64,000 nt of DNA from Polaribacter litorisediminis (GTDB taxonomy: Bacteria; Bacteroidota; Bacteroidia; Flavobacteriales; Flavobacteriaceae). This document shows positions 27,760 to 35,883 of the stretch, in pieces (position 1 is the first letter of the stretch; each line of letters opens with the position of its first letter). The notes beneath the pieces are model-generated. The model saw nothing but the letters and a program-made list of their open reading frames with translations, made no database searches and was not told where the DNA came from. The DNA lies in assembly GCF_019968605.1 (NCBI RefSeq), contig NZ_CP082966.1:3151501-3215500 (forward strand). Direction: 5' to 3'. The position numbers were made by a program, and so were the translations under genes.

Positions 27760-29052
27760 TTATTTTGAGAAATTCCTTAAGAAAACAGACATTTTTTCTA
27801 ATTTTTCTTCTCCTAAAACAATCATTCCATCTCTAATGATTTGATAGTATCCATTTTCTAGTTTTGCAATCCTAGATTTGCCTGCGTAATTATCAGCGAT
27901 ATCGACTGCTTTTCGAACTTGTCTTCCGTTTCTATTGATCCAAAAAGTCTTACCATCTTTAATGGCTTCAAATTTATCATTATAAAATATACCCAAAAAT
28001 TGATAATCTGTATTTGTCTTTAAAAAACTACCATCTATCGAGCATAAAAAACCTTTTAGCATCGAATTTTCTTCACTATACATTGGGTGCATACCCCCTC
28101 CTAGGTGTCCCCCAAAATTATACCAAACTTTATGAATTTTAGCTTTTCCTTTTTTATTATATCGATCAATAATATCTGCTTTGCTTAATTTTCTTAAAAG
28201 TTCAATTTCATTAGCAACTCTCACATATTTTCTTGCATTTAAATCATATACTAAAGGCATACTAGCATTGTTAGGATATGTTACTAATCGCCCGTTACCT
28301 CTTGGCAACATCACGGTTCCAAAATGAGTAGAAAGCGGATTAAAATTTGATACTTTAGGGAGTTGAAAACCTATTTTATTTTTTGAATTATACGCATAAA
28401 TTTTAGAAGGATTTACTTTTTCGTTTTTAAGAATTATAAAACCATCAAAACTTAAAAAATCTTTATACTCAGAAGCTTCTAAAACCACTTCTCCCACATC
28501 TGTAATGATTCCGAAAAAACCATTATTTTCATAAACAGCAATTCCATTTTTATTAAAGTTATAAAGATTATCTGCCTTTATAGCTAACGTAAGAGATTTA
28601 TTTTTCCAAATAGTTTTTAAAGAATCTATTCTTCTTAATTCCTTTTCTTTAATAATTTTCTTTTTTAAAATTTCAATATTCTTTAATGCTAAAGATAGAA
28701 TCTCTTCATTATTCTTATACATTATAGAATATTTATTGTTAGCTAAATCAAAATATTTTAAAGAATAATATTTTGCCTTTTCTAAAAACTCTAATTGCTC
28801 TTTTAAAGTTGCTCTTTTATGATGCACCTCAAAGTAAACCGATGCACCGAGAGCTGCCATGTCTCTATTTAATCGAACATTTTTGTATTGAATTGCTTGC
28901 TCAAAATAAAGGAGAGCCTTCTGATAGTCAATACTATTTTCTATTGTTTTGTAGGCTTTTGCTATACTTCGATTTGCGAGGGTTCTATTAGATTGTGCTT
29001 GAACTATTGAATAAGTCAGTATAAGAATAATTGTGATTAAAAATTTTCTCAT
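27760..29052 (-). CDS. Exported WG-like repeat protein, paralogue A
   Basis: A 430-residue secreted protein. I take the start at the second Met, which begins a clean signal peptide (M-R-K-F-L-I-T, cleavage after A-Q-A). The N-terminal half is helical (TPR-like), and the second half has strand segments of the type 'N-G-F-F-G-I-I-T-D-V-G-E-V-V-L' and 'F-W-I-N-R-N-G-R-Q-V' that resemble WG beta repeats. It is 157 nt from a paralogue of the same size and design, clearly a tandem duplication. The protein is not lipidated. Function unknown; a periplasmic or surface role is inferred only from the signal peptide. The GTT/ATG six codons upstream would give a longer, unlikely start. Confidence 0.72.
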   Translation of the reverse strand: MRKFLITIILILTYSIVQAQSNRTLANRSIAKAYKTIENSIDYQKALLYFEQAIQYKNVRLNRDMAALGASVYFEVHHKRATLKEQLEFLEKAKYYSLKYFDLANNKYSIMYKNNEEILSLALKNIEILKKKIIKEKELRRIDSLKTIWKNKSLTLAIKADNLYNFNKNGIAVYENNGFFGIITDVGEVVLEASEYKDFLSFDGFIILKNEKVNPSKIYAYNSKNKIGFQLPKVSNFNPLSTHFGTVMLPRGNGRLVTYPNNASMPLVYDLNARKYVRVANEIELLRKLSKADIIDRYNKKGKAKIHKVWYNFGGHLGGGMHPMYSEENSMLKGFLCSIDGSFLKTNTDYQFLGIFYNDKFEAIKDGKTFWINRNGRQVRKAVDIADNYAGKSRIAKLENGYYQIIRDGMIVLGEEKLEKMSVFLRNFSK

Positions 29053-29227
29053 ATTTTTATTTAATACCATTTAATTTTCGGGTACAAATGTAAGAAAAAT
29101 TAAGACTTAAGAACACAGTGAAAAAACCAAACTTAATTAAAATTTGGTTTATCGAATATTTATTTTTTTATAAATAATTATTAAAACTCTGAAAACTAGA
29201 GATACTATCTGCTAAGAAAACTAATTA

Positions 29228-30550
29228 TTATTTTTTTGGAAATTTTTGTAAAAAAAGTGACCTATTTTCTAATTTTTCTTCTCCTAAAATAATGACTCCT
29301 TCTTTTATGATATGAAAACCGCCGGAATCTAGTTTCTTAATCTCAGAATTACCTGAATAGTCTTTGGCTTCTTCTCTAACCTGATTTAATTTAGTTCCGT
29401 TTTGGTTTATCCAAAAAGATTCAGTGTCACTTATTGCTTGAAAATTATTATTATAAAAAGTTCCAATAGCTTTATAACCCGAACTTGCCTGCAACAAACT
29501 ACCATCTAGGGCACATAGAAAACCAAATAATTTAGGGTTTTCAGTTTCATACAAAGGATAAACACCTCCTCCTATATGACCTCCAAAATTATACCAATTC
29601 TTACCAATCTTTATTTGATCATCTTTGTTGTATTTATCAATTTTATCTGCCTTTTTGAGATTTTTAAATAAATCTTGAAGATCTTGCGTGAATTTAACAA
29701 CGTTTTTAGCATTTAAATCATAGATAAATGGCTCATAAGAGTTGTTAGGATAGGTTACTAATATTCCATTTCCTCTTGGCAACATAACGGCTCCATAATG
29801 TGTAGAAAGCGCATTAAAATCAGCTATCCTTGGCAGTAAAAAACCTTCAGAATTATTCGTATTAAAACTATACAATTTCGTGGGTTCTGTAATTCTATTT
29901 TTCAGAATGATGTATCCGTCAAAAACTAATGCGTCTTTATATTCATCGGCTTCAAAAAGAACATCTCCTACATCATTTATAATTCCGAAAAAACCATTTT
30001 TTGAATATAAAGCAATATTGTTTTTATTGAATTTGTAAATACTATCTGCTTCAAAAACTAAAGAATTGTATTTATTTTGCCAAACCGTTTTTAAAGAATC
30101 TATTCTTTTTAATTCTTTTTGTTTTTTGATAAATGCTAGTCTCTTCTTTTCTAATTCCTCTTCTAAAACTTCAGTAGCTTCCATTATTTTAATAGAACGA
30201 GGTACGTTTGCATTATACTCTTCGGAAGTTACATCTTCAAACAAACTAAAATATAAATCTGAATATTCTTTCGCTTTTTTTAAAAACTCTAATTTTTCTT
30301 CAATCGTCGGTTTTTTTAGGTGCAATTCAAAATAAATTGAAGAACCTAAAGAGGCTATTTTTCGATCTGAAATAGTATCAATATTCTCCAGTGCATTCTC
30401 AAAATCAGAAAGTGCAGCCTTATAGTCTAAACTACTTTCTATAGCAGTATTTGCTCGCTTTATATAAAAATTTGCAATCGCAACCTTTTTTTGCGCATTA
30501 ATTAAAGTAAATGATATCAGAAAAACTATTGAGAGGATTGTTTTTTTCAT
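29228..30550 (-). CDS. Exported WG-like repeat protein, paralogue B
   Basis: A 440-residue protein collinear with paralogue A. It has a signal peptide (M-K-K-T-I-L-S-I-V, cleavage near N-A-Q), the same central R-I-D-S-L-K-T-x-W-x-N-K core, the N-G-F-F-G-I-I-N-D-V-G-D-V-L segment, and the same ending I-L-G-E-E-K-L-E. The shared residues run along the full length, so it is a recent duplicate in the same direction. Divergence is higher in the N-terminal helical part. It precedes apbE by 37 nt but an operon is uncertain. Function unknown. Confidence 0.72.
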   Translation of the reverse strand: MKKTILSIVFLISFTLINAQKKVAIANFYIKRANTAIESSLDYKAALSDFENALENIDTISDRKIASLGSSIYFELHLKKPTIEEKLEFLKKAKEYSDLYFSLFEDVTSEEYNANVPRSIKIMEATEVLEEELEKKRLAFIKKQKELKRIDSLKTVWQNKYNSLVFEADSIYKFNKNNIALYSKNGFFGIINDVGDVLFEADEYKDALVFDGYIILKNRITEPTKLYSFNTNNSEGFLLPRIADFNALSTHYGAVMLPRGNGILVTYPNNSYEPFIYDLNAKNVVKFTQDLQDLFKNLKKADKIDKYNKDDQIKIGKNWYNFGGHIGGGVYPLYETENPKLFGFLCALDGSLLQASSGYKAIGTFYNNNFQAISDTESFWINQNGTKLNQVREEAKDYSGNSEIKKLDSGGFHIIKEGVIILGEEKLENRSLFLQKFPKK

Positions 30551-30587
30551 ATTTTAAGGCTTTTCTCTTGCAAGATAATAAAAATAT

Positions 30588-31580
30588 CTAATTATACATA
30601 TAGTTCGTATATTCGTTGATGTTACCGTCAGCATCAGAGAACAATAGAATTGCTTGTATTTTAGGATTTTTCTCTAAAAATACAATACTCTTTTCTAGGC
30701 CCATCGCCATAAATGCAGTTGCGTAGGCATCTACATCAGCACAATCTATACTGGCAATTACAGAGGCACTTAATAAATTGCTTTCTGTAGCGAACCCCGT
30801 TTTAGGATTGATAGTATGTACATACTTTTTTCCGTTCTCTGCAACTCTATATTTTCTATAGTTGCCAGAAGTTGCCATCGATTTATCTGAAAGATTTATG
30901 ACCTTAAACCCTTCATTATCTATTGCGTTTACAGGGTTTACCAATTTAATAATCCATGGTTTATTGTTATCTTTGGTTCCTTTTGCACGTATTTCCCCAC
31001 CAATTTCAATTAAATAATTATCAATATTTTTATCATTTAAAAAACGGGCAACAATATCAATTGCAAAGCCTTTGGCAATAGAATTAAAATCTAAATATAT
31101 TTTAGGATGCGCTTTCACAATTTGTCCTTCAATTAACGCTACTTTATCTAAACCAACAAATTGCATATACTCCTTTACTTGATCATCTGTGAGATTCAAT
31201 TTTTCTGTTTTAGGCCCGAAACCATATGCATTTACCAAATTACCAACGGTTGGGTCAAAATAACCATCTGTTTCTTTATAAATCTTTTTTGATTTTTGAA
31301 AGACTTCCTTAAAAATAGTATCAATAAAAACGCCTGTTTCTCCTAGATTCACTTTCGAAATATCCGAAGTTGAAATGTAAGTCGATACGGAATTATTAAT
31401 CCTAAGAAATAAACTATCTAGTTGCTTTTGGTAATTGTCTTTGGCATTTAAATACGTAATTTTGTAGGTAGTGCCGAATATTCCACCTCTTAAAGTAAAG
31501 TTTTGCGTTTTTATATCCTGATTACAAGATACAAAAATTGTTAAAACTGCAAAAATCAGTAACGTTTTAGTTGTTTTCAT
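30588..31580 (-). CDS. apbE: FAD:protein FMN transferase (ApbE), lipoprotein
   Basis: The 330-residue enzyme transfers FMN from FAD to Thr residues of flavoproteins such as Na+-NQR and RNF subunits in the periplasm, with Mg. Visible: the lipobox in V-S-C (about residue 19), G-T-T-Y-K, E-I-G-G-E-I-R, and the C-terminal D-A-D-A-Y-A-T-A-F-M-A-M-G motif. I start at the Met beginning M-K-T-T-K-T, because a Met eight codons earlier would add a non-signal sequence. Nothing else of NQR or RNF is seen nearby. It lies 37 nt beyond the paralogue pair in the same direction. Confidence 0.93.
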   Translation of the reverse strand: MKTTKTLLIFAVLTIFVSCNQDIKTQNFTLRGGIFGTTYKITYLNAKDNYQKQLDSLFLRINNSVSTYISTSDISKVNLGETGVFIDTIFKEVFQKSKKIYKETDGYFDPTVGNLVNAYGFGPKTEKLNLTDDQVKEYMQFVGLDKVALIEGQIVKAHPKIYLDFNSIAKGFAIDIVARFLNDKNIDNYLIEIGGEIRAKGTKDNNKPWIIKLVNPVNAIDNEGFKVINLSDKSMATSGNYRKYRVAENGKKYVHTINPKTGFATESNLLSASVIASIDCADVDAYATAFMAMGLEKSIVFLEKNPKIQAILLFSDADGNINEYTNYMYN

Positions 31581-31662
31581 AAAATTTTTAATGGGATACA
31601 AAAATACGACATAAAATTTTCACAAATTATGGATTACACGCACTAATATCTATCTATTTTGT

Positions 31663-31670
31663 TAACTTTG
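31663..31670 (+). promoter_or_regulatory. Candidate -7 element (TAACTTTG) for ompA-like gene
   Basis: This is an exact TAnnTTTG match 23 nt before the ATG. No TTG box is visible at the expected -33 spacing, so support is from the motif only. Confidence 0.4.
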
Positions 31671-31693
31671 TACTATAAATTTTATTCTAAATT

Positions 31694-32545
31694 ATGAAAA
31701 AAATAACAGTATTACTCCTATTAACAACAATCTTAGTAAGTTCTTGTGTTTCTAAAAAACAATTTGTTGATTTAGAAACAACACACGCCCAAACCAAAGA
31801 TGAGTTACTAAAAACTGAAACAACTTTACAAAAGTATTTAATTGAAAAAGAGAAACAAGAAACCAAATTAGCGGCTCTTGAAGAACAAATTAAATATTTT
31901 AAGGATGACAAAAAAACGGCTTTAAAACAAGTAGAAAATTTAACAGTTTTAACGCAATCTTCTTCTGAAAATATTAAAACTGTAATTTCTCAGTTAAACG
32001 AAAAAGATAAGTATATTAATGGTATTAGAACTGCCATGACTCAGAAAGATTCTATTAATCTTGCTTTAAAATATCACTTAACAAAAAACTTAACAGAGGG
32101 TATTCGAGATGAAGATATTGAAGTTAACGTTGAAAAAACGGTGGTTTTTATTTCAATTTCTGATAAATTATTATTTAAAAGCGGTAGTTACAATGTAACT
32201 GATAAAGCTTATTCTGTTTTAGAGAAAATTGCCAAAGTAGTTAAAGATCAACCTAAAATGGATGTGATGATTGAAGGTCATACAGATAACACACCAATTA
32301 AGAGAAATTTAATTCAAGATAATTGGGATTTATCTGCTTTAAGAGCTACTTCAATTACCAGAATTTTACAATACAAATATGGTGTAAAACCACAAAGATT
32401 AATTGCGGCAGGTAGAAGTCAATATATTCCATTAGCACCAAATGATACTGCTGAAAACAAATCTAAAAACAGAAGAACAAAAATTATCATCATGCCAGAA
32501 TTAAATCAATTCTTTAATTTATTAGAGCAAGATGCTTCTAACTAA
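31694..32545 (+). CDS. OmpA family peptidoglycan-binding lipoprotein
   Basis: A 283-residue outer-membrane lipoprotein: lipobox Val-Ser-Ser-Cys (about residues 15-18), then a long coiled coil (about 25-125) and a C-terminal OmpA domain (about 150-275) with the peptidoglycan-binding motifs G-H-T-D-N-T-P and N-W-D-L-S-A-L-R-A. It links the outer membrane to the wall. It is followed by a clear stem-loop with a U-run, so the transcript ends before the restriction genes. A single TAACTTTG box precedes it. Confidence 0.94.
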   Translation: MKKITVLLLLTTILVSSCVSKKQFVDLETTHAQTKDELLKTETTLQKYLIEKEKQETKLAALEEQIKYFKDDKKTALKQVENLTVLTQSSSENIKTVISQLNEKDKYINGIRTAMTQKDSINLALKYHLTKNLTEGIRDEDIEVNVEKTVVFISISDKLLFKSGSYNVTDKAYSVLEKIAKVVKDQPKMDVMIEGHTDNTPIKRNLIQDNWDLSALRATSITRILQYKYGVKPQRLIAAGRSQYIPLAPNDTAENKSKNRRTKIIIMPELNQFFNLLEQDASN

Positions 32546-32566
32546 TAATAGCTTTTTATAAATTCT

Positions 32567-32599
32567 AAAACCATCTGAAATTCAGATGGTTTTTTTTAT
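32567..32599 (+). terminator. Rho-independent terminator after ompA-like gene
   Basis: The stem AAAACCATCTGA / TCAGATGGTTTT with a 3-nt loop is followed by eight or more T. It lies 22 nt beyond the stop and ends the OmpA-like gene's transcript. The 188 nt to the next gene show nothing else. Confidence 0.88.
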
Positions 32600-32805
32600 A
32601 TAAATTTTTTAAAAATAGTAGCGTTGCTCTTATACCTTGAATTTTAGGTTTTGACAACATTACTTTCTCAGAAAATTTAGGTAAATTCGTTTAACTTCAA
32701 TGCTAAAAAAAACTTTTCGCATTTTCATCAAGCTCGTTGAATTACCAGAATAAAATACTATTTTTGTTTTTAAATACAAAATAAGGTTTGATAACAGAAA
32801 AAAAA

Positions 32806-34008
32806 ATGATTGGTATTGAAGAATTTGATGGAAAAAACTATCAAATAAAACTTGTTGAGCCAGAAGATAAAGCTGTTATTACGCACTATTTACATAATGT
32901 ACACAATGGCGTTTCTAAACATTACAGAGAAGATGCTTTAAAAATTATCAAAAACTTTGTAGAATACAAACAAGACGAAAATATTTCCATTGCAGAAGAA
33001 GATGCTTTACAACAACTACTTTTTGAAGTAGAAAATGTTCCTTTTCCAACTCCCGAAAATTATAAATTTAAATTTATAGATTTATTTGCAGGAATTGGTG
33101 GATTTAGGTTGGCTTTGCAAAATGTTGGCGGAAAATGTGTTTATACGAGCGAATGGGAAAATGCAGCAAAAAAAACTTATAGAGAAAATTTTGGAGAAAT
33201 TCCATTTGGCGATATTACAAAAGAAACTACAAAAAATTACATTCCTAAAGGATTTGAGGTTTTGTGTGCAGGTTTTCCTTGTCAAGCATTTTCAATTGCA
33301 GGAAATAGAAAAGGTTTTGCAGATACAAGAGGAACTCTATTTTTTGACGTAGAACAAATTATAAATAAACATAGACCAAAGGTTGTTTTTTTAGAAAATG
33401 TTAAAAATTTAGTTTCACACGATAAAGGAAAAACATTTAAAACTATAATTGAAGTTTTAGAAAAGAAATTAGGTTATAAAGTTTTTAGCTCAATTTTAAA
33501 TTCAGTTACTCACGCAAATATTCCTCAAAATAGAGAAAGAATATTTATTGTTGCTTTCGACCCAAATCAAGTAAAAAATTGGAGTAATTTCAAATTTCCA
33601 GAAAAAATTGAATTAACAAAAACTATTCATAATATTTTAGAAAAAGGAAAACAAGAAACTAAATATTATTATCCAAAAGAGCATAAATACTATCCAGAAC
33701 TTGAGAAAACTATGACTTCTAAAGACACTGTTTATCAATGGAGAAGAGTGTATGTCAGAGAAAATAAAAGTAATGTTTGTCCTACATTAACAGCCAATAT
33801 GGGAACTGGAGGTCATAATGTTCCTTTAATTAAAGATAATTTTGGAATTAGAAAATTAACACCAAGAGAATGTTTTTCTTTTCAAGGGTATCCCAAAAAC
33901 TACATTTTACCAAATCTTGCTAATAGTAAATTATATATGCAAGCTGGTAACTCTGTAACAACAACTTTAATAGAAAGAATTGCTAAAGAAATAATAAATG
34001 TTTTATGA
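32806..34008 (+). CDS. DNA (cytosine-5) methyltransferase of a type II R-M system
   Basis: A 400-residue C5-methyltransferase. All main motifs are visible: I (D-L-F-A-G-I-G-G, about 92-99), IV with catalytic Cys (G-F-P-C-Q-A-F, C159), VI (L-E-N-V, about 196-199), VIII (Q-N-R-E-R-I-F-I-V, 241-249), IX (R-K-L-T-P-R-E-C-F) and X (A-G-N-S-V). The variable region between VIII and IX would set the target. An N-terminal extension of about 88 residues precedes motif I. I start at the ATG after a run of A; a TTG 18 nt earlier is less likely. It opens a three-gene unit, overlapping the next gene by 4 nt. Target sequence unknown. Confidence 0.95.
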   Translation: MIGIEEFDGKNYQIKLVEPEDKAVITHYLHNVHNGVSKHYREDALKIIKNFVEYKQDENISIAEEDALQQLLFEVENVPFPTPENYKFKFIDLFAGIGGFRLALQNVGGKCVYTSEWENAAKKTYRENFGEIPFGDITKETTKNYIPKGFEVLCAGFPCQAFSIAGNRKGFADTRGTLFFDVEQIINKHRPKVVFLENVKNLVSHDKGKTFKTIIEVLEKKLGYKVFSSILNSVTHANIPQNRERIFIVAFDPNQVKNWSNFKFPEKIELTKTIHNILEKGKQETKYYYPKEHKYYPELEKTMTSKDTVYQWRRVYVRENKSNVCPTLTANMGTGGHNVPLIKDNFGIRKLTPRECFSFQGYPKNYILPNLANSKLYMQAGNSVTTTLIERIAKEIINVL

Positions 34009-34337
34009 AAAATATAGATACAAAAATTTTAGATATTAATTTTTCTCTTGATAAAAATTTAATATCACTCCCAGAAAATGTTTATGCTATAAAAGTTCAT
34101 AATATTGATTCAAATTATTATTTTAAAATAGCTGTAAAGCATGATAGTTTTTGCCCAAATATATCATCAAGTTATGAAGAATCTCAGTTTCTTGATTATT
34201 TAAGTAATCTAGAATATAAATTGATTGAAGAATATTACAAGTCAAAAAATAAGCAAAAGCCTGAGAATTATAGTACTGTTTTAGAAATAATTACTAATGA
34301 AAAAGGCGAATTATATAGGTTAGCAAAAGCGGTTTAA
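34005..34337 (+). CDS. Small protein of unknown function in R-M operon
   Basis: A 110-residue protein encoded between the methyltransferase and the endonuclease, overlapping the first by 4 nt (ATGA) and ending 2 nt before the second, so the three are one operon. It has no signal peptide, membrane segment or clear HTH, and an acidic/lysine-rich C-terminal half. I do not recognise it. Possible roles are an endonuclease subunit or accessory factor (inference from position). A controller (C) protein is unlikely, since these are HTH proteins of about 70-100 residues and no such fold is visible. Confidence 0.6.
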   Translation: MKNIDTKILDINFSLDKNLISLPENVYAIKVHNIDSNYYFKIAVKHDSFCPNISSSYEESQFLDYLSNLEYKLIEEYYKSKNKQKPENYSTVLEIITNEKGELYRLAKAV

Positions 34338-34339
34338 TA

Positions 34340-35467
34340 ATGAAATCATTTGCAGAATTAGATTTAGAGAATGATGGGAATTATTTAAAACTACTTTCTG
34401 CTGTTTCTAAAATTTCAGGACTTTTTAGTGAAAGTGCCGTACCTTTTATTAATTATAGAGTTGCCGAAAATATATTTTGTAGAAGTTTTGAAGCAAATAA
34501 CCTATCACGTTCTGATACTGCTTTTGATGCTGATTACAATTCTATCGGCATTGGTTTAAAAACGTTTATTTCAAAAACAAATAACAGCACAGAAAAAGTA
34601 GCGGAATTTAATAGCCTTTCAAGAGATTTAAAAAATTATAAAGGTAAAGACCTTGCTTTAAAACTTGGAGAATACAGAAATGAAAGAATTAATTTAGCGA
34701 ATAGAGTTTACGATATTGAATCTTCACTTTATCATATTGTAGCAAGAAGAGAAAAAGAGTTACTTCTTTTTGAAACAGATTATAATCAAATAGACATTGC
34801 AAATATCAATTCTGTAAATAGTAATAAAGCAAGTTTACAATTTGAAGATGGTCATAATTTTTATTCTTTTAATTATTCAAAAAGCACATTATATAGAAAA
34901 TTCATAATTCCCGAAAAAGCTTTTAGATTACCAATAGATATTATTGAAGACCCTTATAGTTTATTACTTGATTTATTTTCAAGCCATCAATATAAATCTG
35001 CAAAAGATAAACTTATAAAAGGAGAAAATTATATTGTTTTACCACTTTATGGAATTAAGAAAAAAGAAAAATATGTTTTTGAAAAAAGTGGTTTAAATCA
35101 ATGGAATGCAGGCGGAAGAAAAAGAAACTTAGGAGAAATCTATATTCCTATTCCTAAAAATATTCATAATGAATATCCAAAATTTTTTCCAGAAAGAGAT
35201 GAAACTTTTAATTTGGAAATTCCAACAGGAGAAGTTTTTGAAGCAAAAGTTTGTCAAGATAATTCAAAGGCATTAATGACAAATCCGAACAAAGCTTTAT
35301 CTGATTGGCTTTTAAGAAAAGTACTTCAATTAAAAGAAGGAGAATTGGCCACAATTGAAAAATTAGATAAATTAGGTTTCGATAGTGTAATAATAACTAA
35401 AAATGAAAATTCAGAATTTAAAATTGACATCATGAAAACGGAAAGTTATGATAAATTTTTGGAATAA
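34340..35467 (+). CDS. Type II restriction endonuclease, B3-like C-terminus
   Basis: A 375-residue protein, third gene of the R-M unit. The C-terminal region (about 230-330: S-G-L-N-Q-W-N-A-G-G-R, I-Y-I-P-I-P, F-F-P, C-Q-D-N-S-K-A-L, T-N-P-N-K-A-L) matches the DNA-recognition domain of the NgoFVII/NgoAVII and BfiI type, which has a B3-like fold. In those enzymes the nuclease is a phospholipase-D domain; here I see no H-x-K motif. The N-terminal part instead contains D63-A-D65 and G-I-G-L-K-T-F (K74), which look like a PD-(D/E)xK-type centre, although the acidic residue just before K is missing. The nuclease call is strong from context and domain; the catalytic type is inferred. Confidence 0.8.
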   Translation: MKSFAELDLENDGNYLKLLSAVSKISGLFSESAVPFINYRVAENIFCRSFEANNLSRSDTAFDADYNSIGIGLKTFISKTNNSTEKVAEFNSLSRDLKNYKGKDLALKLGEYRNERINLANRVYDIESSLYHIVARREKELLLFETDYNQIDIANINSVNSNKASLQFEDGHNFYSFNYSKSTLYRKFIIPEKAFRLPIDIIEDPYSLLLDLFSSHQYKSAKDKLIKGENYIVLPLYGIKKKEKYVFEKSGLNQWNAGGRKRNLGEIYIPIPKNIHNEYPKFFPERDETFNLEIPTGEVFEAKVCQDNSKALMTNPNKALSDWLLRKVLQLKEGELATIEKLDKLGFDSVIITKNENSEFKIDIMKTESYDKFLE

Positions 35468-35517
35468 TTAAAAATCGCATATTAGGCAAGAAACCATGCA
35501 CAAAACATCAAACAATC

Positions 35518-35883
35518 CTACTCCAAAACCTTTACAAAATCTTCAAAAGCAACATAATAAGGTTGATTTTTAAACACAGGATTTTCAACACTTTCTGCAT
35601 TGGCAATTCCTACACCGGCAAACCAAACTTTGGCATTTTGCTTTTTGGCATGTGCTATAAAAGTCTCCATCCAAAAAACATCATAGTCATTAGGATTTTG
35701 AAGATTGGCCGTTGCTTTTACCAAAACAAAAATGGTAGGTTCTCCTTTTTTAAACAACACATACTGCGGATGTCTTTTTAACTGACTATTAATTGCTTGA
35801 AACTCATAGCCCATTTTCTCTAACTTTTCGCCAACAATGTTCATTGCCAAATTATGCAACTCTTGTTCGGTTAAAATCTGCAT
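35518..35883 (-). CDS. Conserved small protein (often misnamed NqrF)
   Basis: A 121-residue soluble protein with an N-terminal L-T-E-Q-E-x-H-N-L-A-M-N-I-V-G segment, then strands and a C-terminal A-G-V-G-I-A-N-A motif. Flavobacterial homologues are commonly labelled Na+-translocating NADH-quinone reductase subunit F, but no 2Fe-2S cysteines, FAD/NAD motifs or membrane helix are present, so that name does not fit. It lies directly downstream of the DEAD-box helicase gene (adjacent codons) and is probably co-translated. I have no function to offer; a role with RNA is a guess from location. Confidence 0.8.
   Translation of the reverse strand: MQILTEQELHNLAMNIVGEKLEKMGYEFQAINSQLKRHPQYVLFKKGEPTIFVLVKATANLQNPNDYDVFWMETFIAHAKKQNAKVWFAGVGIANAESVENPVFKNQPYYVAFEDFVKVLE

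Noticed and set aside
34340..35467. Phospholipase-D type nuclease domain in the restriction enzyme
   Set aside because: No H-x-K motif exists in the N-terminal part, so only the C-terminal domain matches that family.
32600..35517. Attachment-site repeats at the edges of the restriction operon
   Set aside because: No matching direct repeats of useful length were seen by reading; the acquisition idea rests on context only.
35518..35883. Na+-NQR subunit F
   Set aside because: No Fe-S cysteines, FAD or NAD motifs are present; the name is a carry-over in databases.
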